Assembly: GCA_021794255.1 (NCBI GenBank)
Contig: JAJYRF010000001.1
Coordinates: 61,170 to 125,169, forward strand
Direction: 5' to 3'
Source of the DNA: a bacterium
GTDB lineage: Bacteria > SZUA-79 > Acidulodesulfobacterales > Acidulodesulfobacteraceae
DNA length: 64,000 nt
The stretch's first letter is position 1. Every line of letters begins with the position of its first letter. The notes under the pieces were generated by a model. That model searched no databases. It had not been told where the DNA came from and saw nothing but the letters and a program-made list of their open reading frames with translations. A program made the position numbers and the translations under genes. Positions 56,094 to 64,000 of this stretch are shown here, in pieces.

Positions 56094-56107
56094 AAAATAA
56101 TAAAAAT

Positions 56108-57211
56108 ATGGGATTAAAATGCGGTATTGTCGGTTTACCTAATGTTGGCAAATCAACTATTTTTAACGCAATAACTTCAGGAAATGCAGAATCAAGCAAT
56201 TACCCTTTTTGCACGATTGATCCTAATATTGGCATTAAACCGCTTAATGATGAGAGGCTTTATAAGTTAGCAGATATAGTAGTTAATCCTGATAAAATTA
56301 CTCCGACTTATGTTGAATTTGTTGATATTGCAGGACTTGTAAAGGGAGCTTCTTCAGGAGAAGGTCTCGGCAATAGATTTCTTTCTCATGTGAGAAATGT
56401 AGACTTAATTATTCAGGTAATAAGGGTATTTAAGGAAGAAACAGTTGTCCATGTGGAAGGTGAAGTTAATCCCGTTAGAGATTTAGAAATAATTAATACA
56501 GAACTTGCATTAAGCGATCTTGAAATAATAGCAAAGCACATGCAAAAATTAGAAAAAATTGCCAGAAGCGGAGTTAAAACTGCTAAGACAAACCTTGAAT
56601 TTTTGCAAAATGTTAGCAAAATTTTATCTGATAACGGTACTTTAAATAGCGATGATTTCTCAGAGGAAGAAAAAAATATATTAAAATCATTAGGAATAAT
56701 ATCAATAAAATCTTTTTTATACATATTAAATGTTGACGAAGAATTTATATCACTTTCATCTTCAAATAAAGAAATTGATGATATTACACAAATTGCTTAT
56801 TTAAGAAATATTCCTGTTATCAAATTGTGCGCAAGATTAGAGGAAGAACTTTCAAAACTTGAAGAATCGGATAAAAAGGCATTCTTATCCGACTATGGAA
56901 TAAAAAACTCCGCTTTAGATATAGTAGCTAAAGAAAGTTTTAAACTGTTAGGTTTAATTACTTTTTTTACGCAGGGAAAGCAGGAAGTCAGAGCATGGGA
57001 AATTAAAAACGGTTTTAAAGCTCCGCAAGCTGCAGGAACAATACATTCGGACTTTGAAAAAGGTTTTATAAGAGCAGAAGTTATTTCATACGATGATTTT
57101 ATTAAAACAGGTTCTGAAGCAAATGCTGCAAAAATGGGTGCTTTAAGGCTTGAAGGCAAAGATTATATTGTTAAAGACGGCGATATTATGCATTTTAGAT
57201 TTAATGTTTAA
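56108..57211 (+). CDS. ychF: Ribosome-binding ATPase YchF
   Basis: Obg-family P-loop protein that prefers ATP and binds the ribosome. It shows GLPNVGKSTIF, the Switch II region DIAGLVKGASSGEGLGNRFL, and a C-terminal TGS domain with IHSDFEKGFIRAEVI. The 367-residue length is standard. It follows pth by about 250 bases, and its last 11 bases overlap the convergent marC-like gene. Confidence 0.96.
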   Translation: MGLKCGIVGLPNVGKSTIFNAITSGNAESSNYPFCTIDPNIGIKPLNDERLYKLADIVVNPDKITPTYVEFVDIAGLVKGASSGEGLGNRFLSHVRNVDLIIQVIRVFKEETVVHVEGEVNPVRDLEIINTELALSDLEIIAKHMQKLEKIARSGVKTAKTNLEFLQNVSKILSDNGTLNSDDFSEEEKNILKSLGIISIKSFLYILNVDEEFISLSSSNKEIDDITQIAYLRNIPVIKLCARLEEELSKLEESDKKAFLSDYGIKNSALDIVAKESFKLLGLITFFTQGKQEVRAWEIKNGFKAPQAAGTIHSDFEKGFIRAEVISYDDFIKTGSEANAAKMGALRLEGKDYIVKDGDIMHFRFNV

Positions 57212-57830
57212 ATTTTAAATAATGAATTATAGTATTGGCAACTCCTTTTCTTACCATCATTATTGCATATGCTGCAAGAAGCAAAGCAGCTATTTTACCT
57301 GCGGCTGTTGACCCTGTTTTACCCAAAAATTTTATTAAAATTCGTGTATTTTTTAAGACAATATAGACAATCACAATATTTATAAAAAAAGAAATTGTAA
57401 CTATAACATATCCGTAAACGCCGACTAATATCAAAAGCGTTGTTAAAACACCGGGTCCGACTATTAAAGGAACTCCGATAGGAACTACGCCTAAATCTGC
57501 ATTATTCAAAGATTTATTTAAATTTTCTTTCCCCGTTGTTAAATTTCTTATGGATATTATGAAAAGTAAAATACCTCCTGCTATTTCAAAGTCGTAAATA
57601 GAAATTCCCATAATTAAAAAAACTAATTTTCCTAAAAATAAAAAACCTAAACCTACAGTAAAAGCCGTAACAAGAGAATTTTTTCGGATATGTTTTTCTT
57701 CAATTTCATCTGAATCTTTGATAAAATCAATATATATAGGCAAAATGCCGAATATATCAATTGCAACAAGAATAGGTATTGAAGCAAGGAATATTTGATA
57801 AATTGCCGTAATTATAGTGGTTTTTAACAT
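57201..57830 (-). CDS. MarC-family integral membrane protein
   Basis: Six predicted membrane helices in 209 residues, with VAIDIFGILPIYI near the N-terminus, FEIAGGILLFIISIRNL in the middle and VPIGVPLIVGPGVLTTLL in the second half; the last two match the MarC/NAAT signature. Substrate and role are not known for this family; some members were reported as amino-acid transporters. It converges on ychF with an 11-base overlap and diverges from the flavodiiron gene. Confidence 0.85.
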   Translation of the reverse strand: MLKTTIITAIYQIFLASIPILVAIDIFGILPIYIDFIKDSDEIEEKHIRKNSLVTAFTVGLGFLFLGKLVFLIMGISIYDFEIAGGILLFIISIRNLTTGKENLNKSLNNADLGVVPIGVPLIVGPGVLTTLLILVGVYGYVIVTISFFINIVIVYIVLKNTRILIKFLGKTGSTAAGKIAALLLAAYAIMMVRKGVANTIIHYLKFKH

Positions 57831-57919
57831 ATAAAAAATAAATTTTATAATAATGTTTTATTATTTTACATTTAACTCAAAAAATTATATAATAATATAA
57901 ATTAATATAATAAACAATA

Positions 57920-57941
57920 TTGATTAATTAGAATTAATCAA
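57920..57941. promoter_or_regulatory. 10-bp palindrome in the marC/flavodiiron divergent region
   Basis: TTGATTAATT and AATTAATCAA are exact inverted copies around a 2-base centre. It is operator-like. TTGAT and ATCAA resemble FNR half-sites, but the 12-base spacing is too long for FNR. Confidence 0.4.
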
Positions 57942-57983
57942 TTAAGGCAGTATTGTTGATAGATTTTTATACCTTAACTTATT

Positions 57984-58021
57984 ATATATTATATTTTAAT
58001 TCAAATTAAAATATAATATAT
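57984..58021. promoter_or_regulatory. Perfect 18-bp inverted repeat 53 bases upstream of the flavodiiron gene
   Basis: The 18-base arms (57984-58001 and 58004-58021) are exact inverted copies around 2 bases. Both neighbouring genes point away, so a terminator is not needed here. An operator or leader hairpin for the flavodiiron gene is possible. Confidence 0.45.
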
Positions 58022-58074
58022 CATGAAAATAATAAGAGGGTAAGTTTAATAATTTAACTTTTAATCTTTTAATT

Positions 58075-59358
58075 ATGGAGGCGTTTAAGTTTAAATTTGC
58101 AGATTTTTGCATATTTAAACTGACGGCAGCAATGGAAAACACAAAAAATACAAATAAAGCTATTAAAATTAAAGAAGGTGTCTATTATGTCGGAGCCTTT
58201 GACCCTGACCTGAAAATTTTTGACATAGTTGTTCCCACGGAGCACGGCACAACTTATAATTCATATTTTATTCAAGGCAAGGAAAAGTCGGCGCTTATAG
58301 ATACGGTTAAATTAAATACTAAAGACCAGTTAATAGATAAATTAAGCGGTATTACCGATATTTCCAAGATAGATTATATTGTAATAAATCACACAGAACC
58401 TGATCATTCCGGCTCTCTTCACAACATTAAAGAAATAGCAAAAGATGCAACGTTAGTATATTCTAAAAATGCACATCATTTTGTTAAGCATATTATAAAA
58501 ACCGACTACAAAAATATAACCGTAGGAGACGGAGATTCAATAGATTTGGGCGGTAAAACTCTTCAATTTATAAGTGCTCCGTTTTTGCACTGGCCGGATA
58601 CAATGTTTACATATCTCAAAGAAGATAAGATTCTTTTGCCTTGCGATTTTCTGGGGTCTCATTATTGCGACGAGAAAATGTTTAATGATTTAATAGATGA
58701 TAAAGATGCAGCATTCGCCGCTTTCAAATTTTATTTTGAGCACATAATGCGTCCATTTAAAAATTATGCACTAAATGCTATTGAAAAATTAAAAAATTAT
58801 GATTTTGATATAATTGCTCCTTCTCATGGACCGATATTGATAGAAAATTTACAAAAATATTTAGATTGGTATTATAATAGAAGTTTGGATATTAAAAAAG
58901 ATAAAAGTTTAAAAAAGATAGTGGTTGTCTATGCTTCTGCTTACGGAAATACGGAAGAGATGGCAAAACAAGTGGTAAAGGGCGCACAAATAGAATCTTT
59001 AACAGATGTCGTATTATGCAATCTTATAAGCGTCGATATCAATGATGTTGTTGATATTATTGAAAATTCTGACGGAGTTATAGTGGGGTCGCCGACTTTA
59101 AACGCTAAGCCACCGAAGCCTATTTTCGATATGATATCGTCTTTAGTTATGCTAAACGTTAAAAACAAAAAAGCAGCCGTGTTCGGCTGTTATGGCTGGA
59201 GCGGAGAAGCCGTTAAAATGGTGGAAGATATATTAAAAAGTTTGAAGTTTGAAATTTTAGTTGAAGGACTTAAAATTCAGATGGTTCCTTTTGAGGAAGA
59301 TTTAGAAAGATGTGAAAAGTTCGGGATGGATTTTGCTTATAAAATTACAGAGCAATAA
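58075..59358 (+). CDS. Flavodiiron protein (O2/NO reductase)
   Basis: Reduces O2 to water or NO to N2O, protecting anaerobes. The metallo-beta-lactamase-like domain (about residues 25-270) has the diiron ligands in NHTEPDHSG, FLHWPDT, CDFLGSHYCD and PSHGPI. A flavodoxin domain (about 280-427) starts VVVYASAYGNTEEMA. There is no rubredoxin domain, so it needs a separate electron donor. Length (427) is slightly long: the ATG at 58132 (residue 20) gives a more typical N-terminus. The upstream ATG is listed, but the choice is open; GGAGG at 58078 overlaps that first ATG oddly. Confidence 0.93.
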   Translation: MEAFKFKFADFCIFKLTAAMENTKNTNKAIKIKEGVYYVGAFDPDLKIFDIVVPTEHGTTYNSYFIQGKEKSALIDTVKLNTKDQLIDKLSGITDISKIDYIVINHTEPDHSGSLHNIKEIAKDATLVYSKNAHHFVKHIIKTDYKNITVGDGDSIDLGGKTLQFISAPFLHWPDTMFTYLKEDKILLPCDFLGSHYCDEKMFNDLIDDKDAAFAAFKFYFEHIMRPFKNYALNAIEKLKNYDFDIIAPSHGPILIENLQKYLDWYYNRSLDIKKDKSLKKIVVVYASAYGNTEEMAKQVVKGAQIESLTDVVLCNLISVDINDVVDIIENSDGVIVGSPTLNAKPPKPIFDMISSLVMLNVKNKKAAVFGCYGWSGEAVKMVEDILKSLKFEILVEGLKIQMVPFEEDLERCEKFGMDFAYKITEQ

Positions 59359-59532
59359 AATAAATAATTATAAATTATAAATAAATAAACAAATTTAAAT
59401 AAAAAATAATTCAACAATTTATAATAAATAATAGCATAAAAGAAAATAATATAAAAATTAACTCTAAATAATAAAAATCTAAATAATAAATTATAAAATT
59501 AATAAGACAACAATAGACAACAATTAAAATAA

Positions 59533-60621
59533 ATGGCTGATTTAAATGACCCTAATTCAAATGAAGTTTTAATTAGACCTCTTCTATGGCAGGATAATAA
59601 TTTTAACTGGCGCACAATCATTGACGGAATTGAAACTTTTGTGGGACGGGGAAGAAATGTTCCTTATCCTGTAGAAGAAAATGATTGCTGGACTTTGCCA
59701 AACGGGAAAACTTTTTTATATCAAAACGGAAAAATAAAGCCCGTAGAAAATTTAAATCAAGATATTAGAATTAAAGAATGTCTTGAAGATTTATATGAAA
59801 AGTTTGAGGAATCTTTTCTTTATTCCGATCCTTTAGGCTTTGTTTACAAATTTGACAAAATAAGAGACATAGAAATAGCCGGGTTTATTGCTTCAGGATT
59901 TGCATTTGGAAACGTTAGCCAGATTCTTAAAATATTAGACAAAATAGATAAAATAGTTAACCATAATTTTTATGATTTTATTATAAATTTTAAAATAGAA
60001 GATGGTTTTAAGCAATTTAAAGGCATATATTATAGATTTATAAAAGAAAACGATTTTGTTGCATTATTTTATATTTTAAGCGAAATTATTAAGCAATACG
60101 GTTCTATAGAAAAATTTTTTATGGCAGGCTACGTGCCTGCTGTTTTAAACTTGAAAGAATCTATTATAAGTTTTTCGGAAAGAGCTTTAAAATTAGTTGA
60201 CTATACTCATATATACGGCTCCCCCAAACCGCCTAAAGATGCAAGAGTTCATTTCTTTTTTACATCTCCTGCGGACAACAGTCCATGTAAAAGATTAAAT
60301 TTATATTTAAGATGGATGGTCAGGAATTCCGATAATCTTGATTTTGGAATATGGTCTAAAATATCGCCCTCGCAATTAATAATGCCTGTTGATACCCATA
60401 TTTCAAGAATATGCCGGTATATAGGATTAACTAATTTAAAGAACCCTTCTTTTAAAATGGCTCTTGAAATAACGGAAAATTTGAAAAAATTAGATTATTT
60501 TGACCCTATAAAATATGATTTTGCTATAACAAGGCTTGGAATACTTGACCTTTGCACTAAAAGTAAAAATGAAGATAACTGTAAAAAATGTTCTATATTT
60601 CATATATGTAATTTAAATTAA
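59533..60621 (+). CDS. DUF2400/TIGR02757-like protein with EndoIII-type signature
   Basis: From about residue 90 it matches the TIGR02757 family: YSDPLGFVYKFDKIRDIEIAGFIAS. Function is unknown in the family. The C-terminal half has features of HhH-GPD DNA glycosylases: VDTHISRICRYIGL with Asp 287, where EndoIII has its catalytic Asp, and cysteines at 341, 350, 353 and 359 (C-x8-C-x2-C-x5-C), like the EndoIII 4Fe-4S loop. A DNA or RNA repair role is inferred. The first 75 residues (with GRGRNVPYPVEENDCWTLP) are an extension I do not recognise. Confidence 0.75.
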   Translation: MADLNDPNSNEVLIRPLLWQDNNFNWRTIIDGIETFVGRGRNVPYPVEENDCWTLPNGKTFLYQNGKIKPVENLNQDIRIKECLEDLYEKFEESFLYSDPLGFVYKFDKIRDIEIAGFIASGFAFGNVSQILKILDKIDKIVNHNFYDFIINFKIEDGFKQFKGIYYRFIKENDFVALFYILSEIIKQYGSIEKFFMAGYVPAVLNLKESIISFSERALKLVDYTHIYGSPKPPKDARVHFFFTSPADNSPCKRLNLYLRWMVRNSDNLDFGIWSKISPSQLIMPVDTHISRICRYIGLTNLKNPSFKMALEITENLKKLDYFDPIKYDFAITRLGILDLCTKSKNEDNCKKCSIFHICNLN

Positions 60622-60716
60622 ATAAATATTACATAAATATGAAAATAGGATTATACTGCGCCATGCATGTTGCTATATTTTATATATGTGATTTCAATTA
60701 AGTGAATATAATATAA
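60588..60716 (+). repeat. Partial tandem duplication of the end of the DUF2400-like gene
   Basis: About 50 bases covering the last codons (60588-60636) recur with changes at 60667-60716. The copy has an early stop and no start, so it is a dead fragment. Confidence 0.55.
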
Positions 60717-60758
60717 TATAATATTCCCTTAAATTACCGTTAGAAATTTATTTTGTAG

Positions 60759-60829
60759 TTGTAGATAGGTTGTAGATAGTAGTTGTAGATAGTAGTTGTA
60801 GATAGGTTGTAGATAGCAGTTGTAGATAG
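60759..60829 (+). repeat. Six copies of TTGTAGATAG before the transglutaminase-like gene
   Basis: TTGTAGATAG starts at 60759, 60770, 60783, 60796, 60807 and 60820, with spacings of 11 or 13 bases. A (AAAT)n run follows. It ends 34 bases before the next ATG. Confidence 0.9.
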
Positions 60830-60863
60830 ATAAATAAATAAATAAATAAAAATAGGAAAATTT

Positions 60864-63044
60864 ATGAAAATTAATAATGCCGGTTTGAAAAAAAAATATT
60901 TTAATTTTATTTTTAATTTTATTTTTATCAGGTTAAATAAAAAAAAATTAGGCAACTCATATTTAATATATTTAGTAGAATTTGTTTTATTAATTATTTT
61001 ATGCAGCATATTATTATTTAACGGCTATAATAATAATGTTTTTGCTTTAAGCGCTGCAAATAATTTTAAAATTATTAATGTCAAAAAAGTTAAAAGAAGC
61101 ATAATTAATAATAAAATTATATCAAATAAAGAAGGCATCGGCAAAATTGCAAGCATTAATAAGAAGCCGATAATAAAAGGAAATAAAAATTTAAATGCTG
61201 AGATTCTCAATAGAACTATAAAAATTATAATTAATGAAAAATATCAGCTAACAGAAAATATTAGTACTAATATTAAAATTTTATCCGAAAGAAGCATTAA
61301 CAAATATTCTGAAGTTGTAATTCCGTACTCATTAAAATATCAAAGACTAAAATTAATTAATGCACATACATTGTTAAACGGAATGTTTAAAATAAAGCCC
61401 GGAAAACATGCAATAAATATCGTATCCCCAAATTTTGCCGTTAATTACCCTATTTATTCAGATATCAAATATTTTACAATTTCTATGCCTGCAGTAGAAA
61501 CTGGGTCTATACTGCATTATTCATATAAAATTACTTCATTTAAACCGTTAATTAAAAACAGTGTTTTTGATACCGTCAATTTTACCAGAACTATTCCTGT
61601 TAAACGTACATCCTTAACTGTATATTATCCTGCAAATATGCATTTAAATATTTATCTCCATAATATTAAAAAATCTAATTACGTTCGCACAATTAAAATA
61701 ATAAAAAACAAAAAATATGATGTATTGCATTTAAGCTTTTCAAATTTATCTGCTTTAAAAAAAGAAAACTATATGCCTTCTTTAGAAAACTATAGAAAAT
61801 ATATTTCCGTTTCTTCATTTAACTCATGGGGGAAACTTTCTTCAAGGTTTTATTATTTATTTAAATCAGCCGAAGTCTATAATAAAAATATGGTGAAGTA
61901 TATTAATAAAATAAGTAAAAAAGATAACGTCCATATTTCTTACAATAAAAATAGAATTTATAAAAAATTAAAAAAAATATCAAATTTATATTATAATTTT
62001 ACAAAATCATTTCAATATACAGGGATAGGCTATGGCATAAACGGGTATAAACCAGCTAAGGCTATTAAAACATTTTCCGACGGTTATGGCGATTCAAAAT
62101 CTTTAGCCGTTTTATTTATTGCGTTGTTAAAAATTGAACATATTAAAGCATATCCTGTAATAGCAACATCGCTGAATACTTCAAACCTCAATAAACATAT
62201 TGTAAATCCGATGCAATTTGATTCGGTTATCATAGCCGTAAGAATTGCAAACAAAACATTTTATCTTTTCCCAGACTCTTCCTCCGTAAAAGCGTTTAAA
62301 CTGCCTTTTTCGTTTGCAGGAAGAAAAGCTCTTGAAATATTAGGGCATAATAAATATAAGCTTGTTATGCTACCTGAAGAAAATTTTAAACAAAATAAAA
62401 AAGTTTATATATTTAAAGGCAAAATAAACAAAAACGGTGGAATTAGAGGCAAAATATCTTATATCTATAAAGGTGTTTATGCTAAATTTGAACGATCAGA
62501 TTTGAACAATTTGGATAGTTATAAAAAGTTAATGAAAGCCGGAGATTTTTTATATTCCTTTATTCCGGGAGCTAATATAAAATATTTTAAATATTTACAT
62601 ATTAAAAATGTTAAAAAAAATGTTATTTTAAAATTAAAATTTAGTGATAAAAATTATATACAGGGTTCAGGAAATAAATTTATATTTCATCTGCCTTTAC
62701 CTGTTGATAATTCAATGATGCATCTTGTTTTGCGCAATAAAAGAATTTACCCTTTATTGATAGGTTATCCTTTTGAACATAAAGCGAAGATAATTATTAA
62801 TTTACCTGAGAAATTTAAACTATTTTATATGCCTCCTTTATTAAATATTAGTAATGCGGCAGGCAAAATATTTTCAAAATGTGCCGATATTCATAATAAT
62901 AGTAATAGTAAATTGGTATGTACATCAGAATTTATATCTAAATCATCAAGAATTAAACAAAAAGATTATAATAAATTCAGATCATTAATAAGAGAATATC
63001 TCCAGTACCTTAAAAATTATTATATAGGATTATCAGGATATTAA
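60864..63044 (+). CDS. DUF3857/transglutaminase-fold exported protein with altered catalytic residues
   Basis: A hydrophobic segment at about residues 32-55 followed by FALSA looks like a signal peptide or anchor. A DUF3857-like domain lies at about 140-300, and a transglutaminase-like domain at about 370-480. The usual GDCKD catalytic Cys motif reads GYGDSKS (Ser 411), and the usual FNH catalytic His region reads QFDSVII (Ser 454), so thiol chemistry is unlikely. The C-terminal third is beta-rich. Function unknown; an exported structural or binding role is inferred. AGGAAA precedes the ATG. Confidence 0.65.
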   Translation: MKINNAGLKKKYFNFIFNFIFIRLNKKKLGNSYLIYLVEFVLLIILCSILLFNGYNNNVFALSAANNFKIINVKKVKRSIINNKIISNKEGIGKIASINKKPIIKGNKNLNAEILNRTIKIIINEKYQLTENISTNIKILSERSINKYSEVVIPYSLKYQRLKLINAHTLLNGMFKIKPGKHAINIVSPNFAVNYPIYSDIKYFTISMPAVETGSILHYSYKITSFKPLIKNSVFDTVNFTRTIPVKRTSLTVYYPANMHLNIYLHNIKKSNYVRTIKIIKNKKYDVLHLSFSNLSALKKENYMPSLENYRKYISVSSFNSWGKLSSRFYYLFKSAEVYNKNMVKYINKISKKDNVHISYNKNRIYKKLKKISNLYYNFTKSFQYTGIGYGINGYKPAKAIKTFSDGYGDSKSLAVLFIALLKIEHIKAYPVIATSLNTSNLNKHIVNPMQFDSVIIAVRIANKTFYLFPDSSSVKAFKLPFSFAGRKALEILGHNKYKLVMLPEENFKQNKKVYIFKGKINKNGGIRGKISYIYKGVYAKFERSDLNNLDSYKKLMKAGDFLYSFIPGANIKYFKYLHIKNVKKNVILKLKFSDKNYIQGSGNKFIFHLPLPVDNSMMHLVLRNKRIYPLLIGYPFEHKAKIIINLPEKFKLFYMPPLLNISNAAGKIFSKCADIHNNSNSKLVCTSEFISKSSRIKQKDYNKFRSLIREYLQYLKNYYIGLSGY

Positions 63045-63050
63045 TTTATC

Positions 63051-63896
63051 CTATGAAATATCTTTCCTATTAAATATAGTAAGAGCTATAATAAATAATA
63101 AAATTGAATATGACAATCCATAGATAAAACGATAAAATATAATATCGGCAGGTATGTTTATTTTATAAGAAGTTTCTGTAGAAATGTTGAAGATTGAAAA
63201 ATTAGGTAAAACAGTATATAAAAAATGTACTATAAAAGCCATTAGCGGATTTGCATGATTTTCAATTTTCACTTTTCCATCTATTATTGTTTTTACAGGT
63301 TTAATCAAAGCGTTTAATCTGTCGGAAACTTCTCCTATAAACAATATTATAATTGTAAATATAGAGGCAAGAGCTTTAGATGTAATCAATGAAAATAAAA
63401 TTGCAATTATTGCAACAAAGCTTGATTCTATAATTATAAAAAATCCTTGAACAAATATAGACTGAGGTACAATTTCTAAACCGATATTTCCGAAATAGAC
63501 CGGACTTATATATGTTTTCATAATTAAAAGAACACCGTAAAATATCATCATCATAATAAAAGTAGATAAAATTATAGCCATTATAAGCCCTAATATCCTG
63601 CCGCTTAAATAATAACTTCTTTTTATAGGTTTTGTTAAATTTAAAAATATACTTTTCTTTTCTATGTCGTCATATACAATAGACGCGCCTATAAAAATAC
63701 CTATAAAAATATTAAATATTGAAATTGCAAATATTGAAAAATCAACCATAATTCTGCCCTGGTCTATAAAACTGGTTTGCGAAACAAAATAGCTCCCTGA
63801 AATTAAAATCAATGCAAAAATTAAAAATGAATAAAATATTTTTGAATTTTTAATTTCATTAAAAGAATAAAATGCTGAATAAAGTATTTTTTTCAT
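63051..63896 (-). CDS. ABC-2 type transporter permease
   Basis: Six membrane helices in 281 residues (about 18-40, 55-80, 105-130, 145-170, 175-200, 255-275). The segment SIVYDDIEKKSIFLNLTKPIKRSYYLSGRI is typical of ABC-2 permeases: a coupling region after helix 2. The partner ATPase is not in the window; on this strand it would lie beyond base 64000. It converges on the transglutaminase-like gene with 6 bases between. Substrate unknown. Confidence 0.8.
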   Translation of the reverse strand: MKKILYSAFYSFNEIKNSKIFYSFLIFALILISGSYFVSQTSFIDQGRIMVDFSIFAISIFNIFIGIFIGASIVYDDIEKKSIFLNLTKPIKRSYYLSGRILGLIMAIILSTFIMMMIFYGVLLIMKTYISPVYFGNIGLEIVPQSIFVQGFFIIIESSFVAIIAILFSLITSKALASIFTIIILFIGEVSDRLNALIKPVKTIIDGKVKIENHANPLMAFIVHFLYTVLPNFSIFNISTETSYKINIPADIIFYRFIYGLSYSILLFIIALTIFNRKDIS

Positions 63897-64000
63897 ATAT
63901 TTTATATATTATTTATTAAATTAATTTTCATATTTTATTGAATTAAATAAACTAAATAAATACATTAAATAAATAAATTAAATAAATAAATTAAATAGAT

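Noticed and set aside
57920..57941. FNR box upstream of the flavodiiron gene
   Set aside because: The half-sites TTGAT and ATCAA are 12 bases apart; FNR needs 4.
59383..59532. Small gene or RNA before the DUF2400-like gene
   Set aside because: The sequence is almost pure A/T with no stable stem, ribosome binding site or open frame.
63897..64000. Functional element at the right edge
   Set aside because: Only AAATTAAATAAAT-type repeats are visible before the window ends.

Overview
The window is a very AT-rich stretch of a Gram-negative bacterial chromosome. Protein genes are Lys/Ile/Asn-rich and the intergenic DNA is almost pure A+T. Lipid A genes, lolCD, bamA and skp show an outer membrane. 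The gene order (lysS-lolC-lolD-bamA-skp-lpxD-fabZ-lpxA-lpxI-lpxB-msbA-waaA), LpxI in place of LpxH, an N-terminally extended BamA, a heme-bearing chemoreceptor and a flavodiiron protein suggest a Desulfobacterota ('deltaproteobacteria')-like anaerobe or microaerophile. That placement is inference; no rRNA is present. One tRNA gene (Gln, TTG) is found. No prophage, intact insertion sequence, CRISPR array or toxin/defence island is visible.

Layout. (1) 1-15,781, plus strand: the end of prfB, then lysS and a long envelope-biogenesis cluster covering lipoprotein release, outer-membrane protein assembly, lipid A synthesis and export, and Kdo transfer. lpxC and lpxK are not here. (2) 15,927-30,007, minus strand: two housekeeping runs. 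One is rplU-rpmA-obgE-proB-proA-nadD-rsfS; the other is a LapA/LapB-like fusion gene followed by gpmI-rluD-pgeF-coaE, a degenerate GGDEF protein and rho. (3) 30,509-35,866, plus strand: a chemoreceptor with a periplasmic CxxCH heme motif and a cytoplasmic cysteine cluster, then acs and pepA. (4) 36,288-51,292: a complex I operon, nuoA-D and nuoG-N. nuoE is missing, and nuoF is replaced by a protein that joins the NuoF iron-sulfur tail to a GltD-type FAD/NADPH oxidoreductase. (5) 51,280-57,211: ispE (overlapping nuoN), spoVG, tRNA-Gln, prs, rplY, pth, ychF. (6) 57,201-63,896: a MarC-family protein, a flavodiiron protein, a DUF2400-like protein, a transglutaminase-fold protein with altered catalytic residues, and an ABC-2 permease.

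How it fits together. The envelope cluster makes and exports lipid A and assembles the outer membrane; the LapA/LapB-like protein may regulate that process. The complex I operon would couple oxidation of NADPH (or another donor acting through the GltD-like module) to quinone reduction and ion pumping. The flavodiiron protein would remove O2 or NO.

Besides the NuoF/GltD module, the most unusual features are short tandem repeats at gene junctions, including three in the nuo operon, long perfect A+T inverted repeats that probably act as terminators or operators, a possible structured RNA between prfB and lysS, and Asn/Lys-rich insertions inside conserved enzymes.
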